Shown here one piece after another: positions 10,751 through 23,600 of a stretch of 64,000 nt of DNA. The stretch spans positions 106,957,611 through 107,021,610 of the forward strand of contig NC_089595.1 of assembly GCF_019320115.1 (NCBI RefSeq), given 5' to 3'. The notes under the pieces were generated by a model. The model made no database searches. It had not been told where the DNA came from and worked only from the letters and a program-made list of their open reading frames with translations. How positions within the stretch are numbered: the first letter of the stretch is position 1; each line of letters starts with the position of its first letter. The position numbers were made by a program, and so were the translations under genes. The DNA is from Miscanthus floridulus. Its lineage: Eukaryota > Streptophyta > Magnoliopsida > Poales > Poaceae.

Positions 10751-13060
10751 TATGGCGGACTCTGACCACCGGAGGAAGGCAGGCGTGGTTGGTTCGGTCG
10801 TATAGACCTCGTGGCGTGCGACCTTCTGACGACGCTTGGAGTCATAGGCTACCGACCCTCTGAAGATCATGAGGCAGCCATCCAGTGTCAGAAAGCCACC
10901 GTCTTTCCCCTCGACGTTGTCCACGGTTGGGTCGGGGTCCTTCTCGTACTCCCCTTTGTTCAAGCCTCCGGACAAGAACCGCTTCATGAGGCCACAGTCC
11001 TTGTACAGATGCTTAACGGGAAAGGCATGGTTCGGGCATGGTCCCTTGAGTGGTTTCTCAAAGTGGTTTGGAGTGCCCTCTATGGGCTTTCGACCACCCT
11101 TGTGGTGTGCGGCGGCCATGAGAGAGCCCTCATGCTGCTGCTTGTTCTTCTTCTTGGTGGGATGATTGGAGGCACCTTTGCCGGTGTCCTCGTCCTGTCT
11201 CGCCATGCCTTTGAGGCGGTCGAAGATCACTCCAACCACTTCTTCGCCTGAGGCATGGCTGGTGGCGATGTCTAGGAGTTCCTTGGTGGTTCACAGGCCC
11301 TTGCGTCCCAGTTTGTGAACCAGAGACTCATAGGTGGTCCCAGACTGGAAAGCTCCTATAACATCGGTGTTGGCAACATTAGGTAGCTCGTTGCACTGCC
11401 GGAAGAAACGCCGGATGTACCCATGGATGGTTTCATCGGCCTTCTATCGGCAGTTCTTGAGGTCCCATGGGTTCCTAGGGCGCTTGTATGTGCCCTAGAA
11501 GTTCTCCACGAAGATCTTCTTTAGCTCTGCCCAACTCTAGATTCTGTTGGATGGCAGGTGTTCCAACCATGTTCGTGCCAAATCAGCCAAGAACAATGGA
11601 AGGTTGTGGATAATGAAATCATCATTATCCACACCACCAGCTTGGTAGGCACGCCGATAATCCTTGAGCCATAGTCCAGGGTTCGTCTCCCCAGAGTACT
11701 TTAGGATGTTGATTGGTGGTCGATACCTTGGCGGGAAGGCAGCATTAAGGATGTGTTGATTGAAGGCCTAAGGTCATGGCAGGCCAGGGCTTGGGCTTTG
11801 GCCCTCACCGCTGTCGTAGCGTCTGCCATGGCGAGGGTGATAGCCACGGCTAGCTTCCTCTCCTAGGTCATCGTGGGTATACCTATGAGCGTCGAGGGTG
11901 TCGTGTGCATCATGGTTGCGACCGAGACGCCAATGCACCATGACCACAACACGCTACCTGTCGCCTTATGGCGCCTGGTGGACCGACGCGTCCCTGCCGG
12001 GGCGCTCGGAGAGCGTGCATTGGCTGACATTGAGTTTGCGTCGCTGAGATAACAAGCTCTTGGCCTACTGCACTGCTGCACGCCTGAGCAGCGTGCGAAT
12101 CTCGCGGTGGGCCGATGATCCTCGAGCATCGCGGCCTCTGGAAGACCATGGAGCAAGGCCATCACGACGGCGATGTTCTGGCTTGCTCGAACAAAGCGAG
12201 GGAGGGTTTCATCGTCCATAATGATCCTTCGGTTCACGTCACGGGGCATGGCATGTGCGCGCCTACCATCTCCATGGCGCTCGATCTCCCAATCGAGCTC
12301 TGTGCGCTCTTGCTCGAGCTAGAGTCGTGCTTCCTCGAGCTCTTGTTGTTGAGCTTTCAGCTGCTCCACACGCATGCGTGGTGGGGCTGCTGTCTCTCCC
12401 TCGGCCTTGTCGTCGAGGTCATTTGTTGGGGTAGCCTCCTCCTCGTGGACACTTTCGATGTGTCTCTCAGAGGTACCTATCATGAAGCATTCGCAAGAGG
12501 GTGATGACTCCTGCTAGAGTCAGAGCCAGAGGGTGATTCTGGCTCCTCTATGAGGAGGTCGTGGAAAGATTCCGTGACGTGTTCGATCACCCCCACGAAT
12601 TCATCGTTCGTGGGAGGCGGAATCATGCGTTGCGCCACAAGGTGGCTAACGGTCTCCTCGACATTGCAGAGACCGAACGAGAGCACTGTTGGGGCACTCT
12701 GGATGAGGTGTTCCAGAGAGAGGGGTTCCCTTCTAGCGAGCCGCGCCATGTCATTGGCGTAGGAGAAGGTGAGGTGGCACAGGTCCTCCCGGGACGCCTA
12801 GGGTCCCAAGGAGATGCCGAGCTGGCACTCAAGCCACCTGTAGTCGAGGAGCTGGTTGTTTCTAGGTGCACGGGCCCTCGATGCATGTAGTTGTAGCTCC
12901 TCAACCATCTCATCGACTATGTCGAGGCAGATAGGGGGGAGGTTGGATGGCGGCGTGAGCCAATGCCAACTCTTCTCCCACCGTGATAATGAAGTCTAGA
13001 TCCCCGAAGCGCACGTGTGCACCCAGGACCCAGCTGATGCCATGACTAGCCATCCATGGC
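10700..13060 (-). pseudogene. Decayed gag of the Tat-lineage element
   Basis: Gag-like peptides are scattered over several minus-strand frames. The N-terminal half includes a segment starting MDDETLPRF..ASQN (from about 12219), typical of grass Gypsy gag. The capsid-like part, with GAFQSGTTYESLVHKLG, lies at about 11270-11370. A motif resembling a nucleocapsid finger (CPNHAFPVKHLYKDC) lies near 11010-11060. At least one in-frame TGA replaces an expected CGA after GRKGL near 11300. The region is multiply frameshifted, so no single CDS can be drawn. Confidence 0.75.
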
Positions 13061-13082
13061 CTGATGTTAATGTTAGGACATG

Positions 13083-13107
13083 CAAAGCCCCTACATGGCA
13101 CACCAAC
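13083..13107 (-). promoter_or_regulatory. Primer binding site region of the Tat-lineage element
   Basis: Immediately inside the LTR, the minus strand reads TTGGTGTGCCATGTAGGGG. It resembles the start of the second Tat element at 57742 (TTGTGCGCCAGGTAGGGG). The position and the shared GCCA(T/G)GTAGGGG core support a PBS. The priming tRNA was not identified. Confidence 0.7.
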
Positions 13108-13439
13108 TGTCGGTGTTTCGAATAAATACCAACAAGTAAATTTATGTTATTACGGGTCTGGCCCGGATGGTGTGCTAAAAAGACACAAGGTTTATACTGG
13201 TTCGGGCAGAATATCCCTACGTCTAGTTCATGGCTGTTGCTTGTGTTATTAGCACTGAAAAGTTTGTAGTAGGGTTTGTAAATGGGTGAGAGAGGGACAT
13301 GTCCTAAGTCTCTGATGGAAAGGTCGAATGGGTGCTGAGAGCTTGGTTACTGCTCAACTATGTGTTCGAGGTTCGATGCTAGTGGTTTTGTTGTGATGTG
13401 GTCAAAATCGATCCCCTTGGTGGGGTGCCCTGCTTTCCC

Positions 13440-13446
13440 TTTTATA
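13440..13446 (-). promoter_or_regulatory. Putative LTR TATA box
   Basis: The minus strand reads CCTATAAAAGG inside the LTR, about 330 bp before its inner edge. This is a good match to a TATA box for the retrotransposon transcript. The function is inferred from position only. Confidence 0.55.
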
Positions 13447-14054
13447 GGCCAAGGGAGAGCAAGGATTATAGATGGGAGAAAAAGAAGAAAAACCAAAGGC
13501 AAAGGAGGTCCTTCAAGGATGTCGGGTCTTCCTTTCCCTCTGTGCGGGCCCCACTAACAAGGTAGTCAGTGCCAGGGATAGCTCCATGCTGGGTGCATGT
13601 TCGCTAATCCTGATAGGGCCGCGCTGGGCGTCTGTCCGCTGATGATGCCATGTCCTGGCATTGTCAGCAAGTTGTCACATCCATCCCGCCTCGACGGGCG
13701 GCGCGGCGGACGAGGGTGCTGATCCGCGGCCATACAGGGAGCAGATGGCGCAGTGACCGCATGTCCATTACTGTAGGTGATGCGAGTTTCCTCCTAGACC
13801 GTAGTGGTTGTTTTGAGCTTTCGTCAGGATCCGTGCCCGAGGGTAAATGGCGGCGCCCACAACACTATAAGACAAATGTCGATGCCTACAACACTGTTTG
13901 GGCTCTAACATGCCTAGAAGGTCGTAAAGCGCCCTTCTTGTCATATCCTGATGGTACTTTCCTGCAGGCGTGCAGGGTACGGTCCTCAGTATTGCGGTTG
14001 ACATGAGTGCCTTGCCTTATCTGCGCGCGTCGTTAGGAAGGAGTCGCCGTAGGC

Positions 14055-14290
14055 ATCGGGTGAGGCGGAGCCACCCCTCGGGGGTCGAGTGAGGCGGAGC
14101 CAATCCTCAGACGTCAGGCGAGGCGGAGCCATCCTTCAGACGTCGGGCGAGGTGGAGCCAATCCTTAGACGTCGGGCGAGATGGAGCTAATCCTCAGACG
14201 TTGGGCGAGGCGGAGCCATCCTTTAGACGTCGGAAGAGGCAGAGCCAACTCTCAGACGTCGGGCGAGGCGGAGCCATCCCTCGGGAGTCA
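14055..14290. repeat. Tandem array of about 29-bp units inside the LTR
   Basis: Roughly eight degenerate units share the core GGCGAGGCGGAGCCA followed by ATCCTCAGAC. Unit length is 29-30 bp. The array lies in the outer (U3) part of the minus-strand LTR, where such minisatellites could affect transcription. Confidence 0.85.
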
Positions 14291-14460
14291 GCCTGAGGCG
14301 TTTCCAACCCTCGGGGGTCAAAACGGAGCCTGCGGCCTTGGTGGTTTGGACGAGGCAGGACCCACTGGGAAATGTAGTCGTGTTCTTGATCGCTCTGATG
14401 AATTAGCGTTGATGGGTATCAACTTCTCTTCTTCGGGTACCCTAGTATTGGTCCCCAACA

Positions 14461-15695
14461 CCGCCCTCCCGCCCTGCCACTGTTTGCCATTTGCGTCGCG
14501 CTGGGGGACCTGCTTGGCGCAGCCGCCATGCCGTGGCACGTGACCCAGCCATCCGCGCGTCACCCGTCGCCCGCGCGCTGCCGTCGCGCATCACGTCGTC
14601 GCGGCCCACTGAGAGAGAGAGAGCAGGGGAGGGAGCACGCGCACGCCGGCCTACAGGGCACGACCATCGGAGCATGGCTCGTCGGCACAGGGTGGGGGCG
14701 TGGCCGCTAAGCACGTAGGGCCGCTGGAGGCGCGAGGCTAAGGCGCAAACGTCGGAGGCGCAGCCGCCCACGACGGCGTGATGCGCGGCGGTGGGTGTGG
14801 GAGGCGGAGAGGGTGGCGGGGACAGGAAACAGAAAAAAGAGAAAGGGAGAGAGGAAGAAGAAAGCGGCAGGGGTAATAATGTCATTTCACCGCTGTTCTC
14901 TCTCCTCAACCGGCTGCAACCGGTCCACGGTGTCTTGTGGCATAATTTCACCGAAGCAGCGTGTCTTCTGGCAAAATGCTAAAAAGTGAGTGTCCGCTAG
15001 CAAATAACGATCATTTTGCATGTCCAACAGACAATTCTCCTTTTAATTAACTGTCCAGAGATGCTTAAGTCATCAATATTCAGATGTGCCTAATTCAAAG
15101 AAAAATGGACAATTCAGTGTGAATTATTCGGAGGTACCTAATACATCGATACCCAGATTCAATAACCTTTGTTTCCAATAGTTGTATTGAAAAATATTTA
15201 GAACTTTTGTTTCAAATATTATACTAATGTTTAGTGTTCTTTTAGTATTCAATATGCAATATATGTTTGCTGAAGTTCAGTCATTTGTTATATATTTTTG
15301 CAGTATGCGTTGGATCCATATTTCCAAAATTGAGATACTGTAACAATATATGTAAAAAGATGAATGATACATGTGTAAAAGTTACACATTTCATATAATT
15401 TTATTTTTTAGATAAGATATAATTTGATAGTAGCCATCTATTTATCATTCTCAAAAGTAAAATAGTATTTTTTTATTTAAAATCATGAAAGTATCTATAA
15501 ACATAAAATCATCATGGTATTGTTATATATCAAAATAAATATTAGACCTATGCACAAGGTAACGAGTATCTTGTGCAGTTTTGCGTGAGTGCATGACAAG
15601 TTAGTCGTCGTAGTGCATGGGCTGTAAATAGCTCACAGCGAAGGTCAAACTTGAAACATTTTTTCTATCATGGTGCAGCACATGCAAACTTGAAG
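14461..15695. other. Intergenic DNA: GC-rich to about 14870, AT-rich beyond
   Basis: The first 400 bp is GC-rich and open in several frames on both strands, but without recognisable domains and with low-complexity peptides. A purine-rich stretch lies at 14815-14870. From about 15000 to 15690 the sequence is AT-rich and has no gene signal. Confidence 0.5.
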
Positions 15696-16380
15696 AGTAA
15701 AGTCTAGTAGTTCACTAACGGTCCTCGAACTTGTTTGATTGTGTTATTCTGGTATCTAAACTCATAAATATCATGTTTATGTCCTCAAACTTATTTAGCT
15801 GTGTCGGTTCCTAAACTCACATATTGCTCGATTAGGTCTTCAAATTTGTTTGTTGTGTTATTTAGGTCATAAACTTGAAAATCACTCGTTTAGATTTTCA
15901 AACTTGTTTGGTTGTATCATCTTAGACTCTAAATCGCAGATCGTCCATTTAGATTCTGAATCTATGTTTAGGTTTCAGTCTAAACGGGGCTTAGACCCGT
16001 GCCTGCATGGTAACGTGGTATGCTAACATGTGGGACCTACATGTCTGCTCCATCTCTCTTCATCCTAGCAACATAGCTAGGATCGATATGGCTGGAGATG
16101 TTAGACCATCGAACCTATGGAGATGTCGTTGCATATGGACACGGGTCTTAGACCCATTTAGATTGACTTTGAGACCTGAACATAGATTTTGGATTTGAAC
16201 GGGCGATTTGCGAGTTTAGGTACCGGGACGATACAATCGAAAACACTTAAATATGAACTATTTACGAGTTTATAGACCGAAATAACACATATAAACAAGT
16301 TTAAGGATATGAACAACCAATTTAAAAACTAAGATGACAAGTCTAAACAAGTTTCAAGGACCGCCAATCGACTTTACTTA
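15696..16380. mobile_element. Foldback element with about 320-bp inverted arms
   Basis: The left arm starts AGTAAAGTC at 15696. The right arm ends with its inverse, GACTTTACT, near 16370-16379. Both arms carry several degenerate copies of a short unit (CTCGAACTTGTTTG-like then CCTAAACTCGTAAAT-like). At the inner ends they share GGGCTTAGACCCGTG (left) against its inverse near 16139-16160 (right). The core is only about 60 bp, so the arms make up nearly the whole element. It has no transposase. The superfamily is uncertain; a MULE-type foldback element is plausible. Confidence 0.7.
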
Positions 16381-16439
16381 AAATTCGTTATCTTGTCTTC
16401 TCTTTTGTTCGCGACTTTGCGTTGAAAACGGACGAAAAG

Positions 16440-17040
16440 AAAAATCAGAAAAGAAACCCTAGTTATTATTAGGAAAACCAAAAACCCTTCGCCGAGGATG
16501 CGAGACGAGGATCCATCGGTCTGAGACGTTGCTCCGAGTAGCAACGAGCCAACGACTGAAGGAGCCGTCGCCGCCGCCCCTGGTCGCCTCTGCGCGACTC
16601 CGCCCCCGCTCGGTCTCGCCTCCCACGCCGATCTGGTACTCCCAAGCCGGTGGCCGGAGTTCGCGCGGCCCTCGTCCTCACCGGATTCGGCGTCCGAGCC
16701 CTCTCTAGAGCTCGCGCCCTCGCCGGAGCCCTCACTGGATTCGGCGCCCTCTTCAGAGCCCTCGCCGGAGATTGCGCCGCCCTCACTGGATTCGTGCTCT
16801 CGCCGGAGCTCGTGCTAACCTGCTCGACCACTCCCCGCCGCCCGCGGCCATCTCCCAGCCACTCCGCGGTTCCGCCGCCCTCTCCTCACCTGTCGGTCGT
16901 CCCTGTCCCCGCGACGAAGACGACGCCCCAAGCTATCCTCTGTCTCTCCTTCCCTCTCGATCCGATCCGGAGTGGCTCACGTTCCTATTCCTCGCCAGCA
17001 GCAGAGGCGGCGACCGGCGATCGGTGTCAATCGTCCACTA
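16440..17040 (+). promoter_or_regulatory. Probable first (non-coding) exon and promoter-proximal region of BRF1
   Basis: An AAACCCTAG telo-box motif lies near 16458, followed by a GC-rich CT-rich leader ending CCACTAG before GTACGTCG at 17041. This is a credible splice donor. An acceptor (TTTCACAG) ends at 17628, 30 bp before the BRF1 start codon, so a 5' UTR intron of about 590 bp is likely. Open frames in this leader have no domain and look accidental. Confidence 0.55.
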
Positions 17041-17658
17041 GGTACGTCGCCCTTTTCCTTTCCTTCCTGCTGTGTGGAACCGACCAACCCAAGCTATATT
17101 GCATCCGGAAATGACCCAGTAACTAGTTATACATGTTTTTGAACGTAATAGCAGGAGCTCTGCTTTTGAATTAAGAGGAGAAAACGGTTTTATGTACAAG
17201 AGGCGCTGAGGCCAAAGAAGTAGTATATACATGGTTCATACACACTAACTTCGATTTTTAGCAAAATTTATCGCACCCATGTCCTGTATTGAGCCCGTCC
17301 CCGTCTGTGAGTGCCACCGAGAATTTGACGGCACAAGTTTCTACTAGGAAGGAAGGAAGGAGTGCAGTGATTAAATTGAAAAAAAAAGAAAACATTTTGC
17401 TATGTCTATTTGGTCTTCTTGCATGCAAAAATGGTGAATTGGGGAATTGATGAAGAGAAAACGGCTCCCCAAAAACCTTTGTTTTTGAAGAAGACAACTG
17501 GAAGGGATATGGGAAACATGGTTCCAAAAGTCTCTTTTTATTGGGTCTGCATATATTTTGTAAATGAATATGATGGATGTTTTATATAGGCTTGGAACTG
17601 AACAGAAAATCCATTCAAAATTTCACAGATCATCCCTGGCTGTGTAGTTCCTTCTGCA

Positions 17659-20600
17659 ATGATTTACTGCACTCACTGCGCTGATTACTGCCCCTCCATA
17701 AAGGACCCTGACAAAGGATACATGTGAGATCTCCCTGTTATTTCTATATTATTCTTATGGGATACCTTGCAAAACCAGTCAGTATGATTGTTATGAAGAT
17801 GGCCTTATTTACAACTCTGTTAATGGTTGTCCATCAAAGTTTCATAAACGCAATTGAAGCTCTTGTGCTTGTTTGTTGATATGAAATCTGACATGTTTCA
17901 TGATCAGATGTTGTGGTACATGTGGGAAGGTTCTTGATCAGGAGGTATACACTGATGAGCCTACTTTTGTTAAGGATAACACAGGGCAGGTTGGTTTTAT
18001 CTCCATGCTTTGTAATCCTTGAGTTTTTCTTTTTCGTTTACCAATTGCTGAGATTTGATATATTTTGGGGCTACACAGAGTCGCTTAGCTGGAAGTATTC
18101 TTGCAAGCATTGAGTCTGGATATTCGATTTCTCATCAAAGAACCTTAGACAAAGGTATGGTTTTTAGGGCACTTATTTATTTTACTTTCCATGGTACTCT
18201 AAAATCTTTTTGGCTTTATTTTACCAGGGAAGGATGAGATTAGACAGATTGTCAATAACTTAAATGTCAGTGGTGGAGAAACTATCGTTAACAAGGCTTA
18301 TCGCTTCTATGAGGTATGTATTTCTGTTATCAGTAAGTAGTAAGGTTGTTTAAATGGAATGCAGCATTACGATATTGATGTTTCTTCGTTCTGAAGCGCA
18401 GCTAGCTGTTGACCGCAATTTTACCAGGGGCCGTAGAACAACCCATGTTGCAGCTGCTTGCCTTTACATTGCCTGCAGGTATGCTAAAACCTAATTATAG
18501 GTTCACTACTTTCTTTGTTGGAACTTCAGAAGCATTTAACCTATTCTACTAACTTCAGTTCGAATATGTCCATTCACTGTGCGACTTGCCCCCTCCCTGG
18601 CCACTTTTGTTGGACTACTAGTAGTTAATGTTATATATATTACCTTCCTCTTTTGTTTTTTTTGAAAAGCTCCTATAAGTTACTATTTCTATCATATCCT
18701 TCTTTAAACTTGCAAAAGGTTTCTTTTGTCAGATACTCAGATTGAAAAGGTTTCTTTTGTCAGATACTCAGATTGAAAATTGAATTAATTGACTGCAGGT
18801 ATACTAAGTGCCGTTTGACTTTATGCCTTGTGTTTCTAGCCTCTAATTAGAAAAGTAAATACTTGACCTTGAGAAGGTCCTTCTCAGTGGTCCATAAGGA
18901 TTAGGATGTTTTAAATGCCTAAATTATGACACAACTACACAAGTAAGCTTTTCCATACCATATAAACACATGTCAAACCCATTCAAGAGGCTTTGTTATA
19001 TTAAACAAAACGTATTCCCTGCACATTTAGTATACTTTCTAATGAATGCCCCACCACTGTAATCTGTGGTTACTAAATTTTCTTTTGCAGACTTATTAGC
19101 AGCCTGTATTAGACCTGTGGGTCCTTTTTTTTTTTTTACCTAATACACCATGGAGCATGAGTAACATTTTTACCATCATCTATTTCTTCAAAAAGCTCTT
19201 ATGTTTCATTAATTATTCCTGAACTCACAATTTAGTTTATTTTATCTTTCTTAATCCTCAAAATACTGCTTTTCGCCTTCATGCTTTTGTTGGTATCTGT
19301 TGCAAAGTTTATTTTGTTTGTTTTTTGAGCAAGCTATATTGTAGTACTAATGTTCGGTTTCTCCAACTTTTCTTGCCAGGCAAAGTAAGAAAGCTTATCT
19401 TCTTATCGATTTCTCTGACTATCTCCAAATAAGCGTGTGAGTATACCAACTCTTTGGCCTTCTATATGACTCAATGAAGGGACTCATTTGGATTTTCTTT
19501 CAGTTATGTCCTAGGTGCTGTTTTTCTCCAGCTCTGCCAAGTTTTGCTACTCGCAAATCATCCAGTTGTTCAGAAACTTGTAGATCCCAGCCTTTTCATC
19601 CATCGTTTTACACACCGTAAGCTGATGACATATGTTGCATTGTATATTTCATTTGTTGGATCTGCTGTATGTAGTGTGTGCTATTGTTCGAAGGGTTGAG
19701 GTATCCACAAATATTTATATGCTGCATTGTATATGGCCGTCAGATTGGCACAGGAGTGGTTATCTGCAGGTTTTGATTAATGGCATTGTGTGTTCGGCTA
19801 ATCCGTTTAGTGCTATCTGAGACTCATCTTCATCTAATCTCACCTCATGGCTAATTGAAAATTGTGCCATTGAACAATCTGTAGACTGCTCATGTTTTTT
19901 GTGCAAATGTTGTGATTTAAATGCCATATGGGCTATGTTTATCAGAACATTCTATGTGTGCTATTCTGTTTGTTGCAACTAACGAGATCCTTATGTGAGG
20001 ATTGACCAGAAGCAGTTCCCCTATTTATGTACATGGGTCTGATTTTGAGTTTTTTATAGTATATATTGGTTTTGTTTTTAGGTTTGCTGGGAAAAAGAGA
20101 TAATGCTGTCTCAGACACAGCTTTACGCATTGTAGCTAGCATGAAGAGAGATTGGATGCAGGCAGGCTTTTCTTCTTTCGTTTTTCTTCCATAATTTTTG
20201 TTTCACAAGGCTGTGAATGGCTTACTGCCTTGCTCTATGTTGCAGACTGGGAGGAAACCAAGTGGATTATGTGGTGCGGCATTATACATCGCTGCACTCT
20301 CTCATGGGAAAAATTACACCAAGGCAGATATTGTAAGTCCAGATGCTCATGAGATATCTTGAACTAATTCAACAATCTATATTATGTATATTCTCCTTTG
20401 TCAACCTATGACCTTTTGTTTTACGTTTTAGTGATGGCATGAACTATGTTTTACGTTTGCAGGTCTCTGTTGTGCATGTGTGTGAGGCTACTCTAACGAA
20501 GCGATTGATAGAGTTCGAAAATACGGATTCTGGCAGCTTAACGGTATGTTTCTTTCTTCCACAAAATTTCCAAATTTGTTGAACCTGCAATTTATAGTAT

Positions 20601-23600
20601 TTAATTGAAATTCCTTGTGATATTCTGCAATTTATTCTTGGGACACTGACTGCTAAGTGTTAACTCACGCAGTGTTGTTCTCATTGGAACAGAGTCATTT
20701 GTTGGTAAGCTGCTATTGTGCAGCATACTGAATTGCTCCGCAAAGCATGAGTTGTATTGTTTATGGCTAGGATTAGATCTCATGATAACGGTTTGAAATT
20801 CCAATTTTTGGGAAAAAGCTCAGATCCATGGCCATACTGGTCCTTTCTAAGTAACTGCGAGGAACCAGTGTTTTGTCTGTGGATTCACAATTTTAGGCTG
20901 GCCATTTGTAGACCTGTTCCCACACAGAATTGACAGTACCTAGCTAGTTCCCTTTCAGAAACACGTTTCATCAATTTGAATTTTTAATGCTTCTGGATTG
21001 TTATTAGTTGTCCTCCTACCTTTTACAGAACATAGGTCACTTGTGGATTTGCAACTCTGATCATGTGTAATACACTAATAAACAAGTACCAACCTTAAGG
21101 AGTTAGGAGGCAATAATAATGCGTTCCCCTATGAAGAATATATTGCTTCTGTTGTCATTCTTAATGTATGTTATCACCAGTGCATTTTTTAAACAGCTCT
21201 CTTAAGATATGAGCATGCCTATATCTTCATGCCCCTTTGTTAGATTGAAGAATTTCTGGCAACAGCTGATGAATGTAATGAAGAGCCTGTTCCAAAACAT
21301 TCGCCCAAGTCTGGAGAAATCCTTTGCAAACACAAGGGTCAAAGGGATAAAGGTTTTGAACATTTTGCCCATGGACTTTGTGAAAAATGCTACAATAAGG
21401 TAGATCTTATCTACAATGCGCACAACACATTGACTTGCAGACTAGACTACATTTGCTTTTGACACTTTGTCTGATTGCCCAGTTCACTAAACTGTCGGGT
21501 GGACTAGAAGGTGGTGCTGACCCTCCAGCATTCCAACGAGCTGAAAAGAAAAGACTTGAAGCTGCTAAAAGGGCTGAAGAAGCTGCTGCAGTTAAGGAGG
21601 CAGCGCTGGAAGAATCTCTTTGCGACACACAGAATTATGAGGTTGAGAGTACCATAACTCCTAGAAAGGTAGTATACAGATTGGCATGGCCTTAAGTTCT
21701 TTATTTTTCTCTTTTGGGGCAGGTGGGGTGGTGGGTGGGTGGGTGGGGTTGGGGCGGGGTTCACTCCCACTGCAAAGTAACGGTACATTATAATCTGTGT
21801 GTGAATTTATGGAAACTTATCCTTATTATAAGTTTGTATACGAAAATAAATTTAGTTGACAATGAAACTGGCTATTCTTATATGTAGTTTCAATCTAATC
21901 TTTGCAGCCTGCGTAAACAGAGGTTTTCATCCTCCCTACTATAAGAATCTATATAGGTTAGTTTCATAAGTTGATATCTTTGTTTAGTACTCCCTCCATT
22001 CTAAATTATAAGACGTTTCAGCTTTTCTAGATGCATAACTTTTGTCATGCACTTAGATATATGCTATGTCAGCATGTCTAGATACATAGTAAAAATAATG
22101 TATCTAGAAAAGGCAAAACGTCTTATAATTTGGAACAGAGGGCATATGTTTTTTGTGCTAGGCTCATAGGCAAATTGTATTAGAAGGCGTCGCCTAGGGG
22201 ACAAGGCGTGGTTGGACACGAAAGGTGTCCTATTGCCTTATTAGATGTGCGATGTTACCTGTCGATTGTCACCTATGCGACCAGGTGATGATTAAGACGC
22301 GAACAATTCTTTCCCTGTGTGGAACTTGTTTTTCCTGCAGGTAGAACATTTTCTACTTACCCCTTAATGGTGGACCATTCTTCTCGTCTAGGAACAGCTA
22401 AATGTTCTAGCAGAAAGAAAAGAAATGTTGTAGTGCTTGGCATTGGCACAGCCCACAGTGGTGGCCAGGGGTTGGGCTGTATCTATTCCATTCAAGCCAT
22501 GCTCTGCCATTTGCTGTCAGAAAATAAAGTTCTACCGTTAAAAAAATATCTTTTCATTGTTTTTTGTAGAATGATTTTTTTATTCTTTGAAAGTGTTATT
22601 GGGTGGGTAACAATACTAGGTGGGTACATGAAAGCCACCCCATGAAACGTATGTAGAAGTTTAGAACAATTCCTAAAATAAAGTTACCATATGCTGGCTG
22701 GAAAGCTGATGTTCTACAGTTATACAAATTGTCAAGAGGGAACTCAATTTCTAATATGAGATATGAATTTGGCAAAAACGGATAAAGAACCAAAAATCGG
22801 TATAACTAATTTCCTGCACTGAGTTTGTCTTTTTCTTCATTGTTTCCCAATTTCACGTGTCACAAAAGAAATGAAGTCTGATCTGGAAATTTTGCATGGT
22901 TGTGTATTATCACGTCCTCTACATGTAGATCTTTTTGGGATATTTTAAAACTTCACTTTTATTTTATGAACTTCTTTCCATTTTCTGCCCAGGGCATGAT
23001 TTCTATTAAATATGTACCCGGGTAACAAATTCATTTGGCACCACTGGGTTGGACCATTTAGACCCCAAACAACAGTACCGTTGTATGAATATTATAGAAG
23101 GAGTAGCCACTATAATTATTAAATGGTGCATAATCTATTTTTGTTTCTGAATTTTGTGATGTGTGGCATTGTGGCATGTTATCTCTTCGATTAGCTTTTT
23201 ATGTTACAACTCTTGTGCTTATTTCCCACCTTTTTCTGTTCTCTGGGAACACACTTCGAACAGGGTTTAAGCGGACATAAATCTTCAACAATTGGATCTG
23301 GGGAACCCATAAATGACTCTGTGCCACCCAAGGATCCTGAAGAGGGAGGTTTGTTACTTCCTAAACCCATCATACGCTGCAGTATTTTCAGTTTTCCTGT
23401 TTTGAATCCTTCTTTGAAAGCTGAGTGCTATCTTACATCTTTAGGTGAAAATTGTGAAGGTGATGCTGATCCAGAAAGCCTTTCTGACATCGACGATGTA
23501 GAGGTGCTTTCTCAATGAGTCCTTTTTATCATATTTTTCAGGATTATTCCATTGCACAAGTCGTTAGAGGTGTAGTGATAACCAAACAAGCCTTTGCAAT

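Larger units (their letters stand above)
1..14460 (-). mobile_element. Tat-lineage Ty3/Gypsy LTR retrotransposon, minus strand, 3' end outside window
   Basis: Read on the minus strand the order is 5' LTR (13108-14460), primer binding site, gag, protease, RT, RNase H, integrase, then a long non-coding spacer and an ORF in the opposite sense (657-4100). Protease-RT-RNaseH-integrase order is the Ty3/Gypsy order, and an extra antisense ORF downstream of integrase is known from the Tat lineage in grasses (RIRE2- and Retand-like elements). Every ORF is broken by stops and frameshifts, so the copy is not autonomous. The 3' LTR should lie left of base 1, giving an element well over 14 kb. Clade assignment rests on architecture and motif recognition, not on a tree. 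Confidence 0.88.
13108..14460 (-). repeat. 5' LTR of the Tat-lineage element
   Basis: On the minus strand the repeat begins TGTTGGGGACC and ends CACCGACA, the usual TG...CA termini of grass Gypsy LTRs, about 1.35 kb long. A PBS-like sequence abuts it at 13083-13107. A minus-strand TATA box lies at 13440-13446, and a tandem array of about 29-bp units fills 14055-14290. The partner LTR is not in the window, so neither TSD nor LTR divergence can be measured. Confidence 0.85.

Noticed and set aside
10811..11251. Plus-strand ORF of 146 codons
   Set aside because: Shadow of the minus-strand gag frame, with no features of its own.
14442..14951. Long minus-strand open frame (169 codons)
   Set aside because: GC-rich, Ser/Pro/Arg-rich, overlaps other open frames on both strands and the LTR edge, with no domain or splice context.
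16469..17114. Open frames on both strands in the BRF1 leader
   Set aside because: Repeated ALTGFGAL-like peptides come from a low-complexity GC-rich leader. Position and splice donor favour a 5' UTR.
21720..21765. G-rich stretch GGTGGGTGGGTGGG
   Set aside because: A short low-complexity intron sequence. It may fold as a quadruplex, but nothing ties it to BRF1 splicing.
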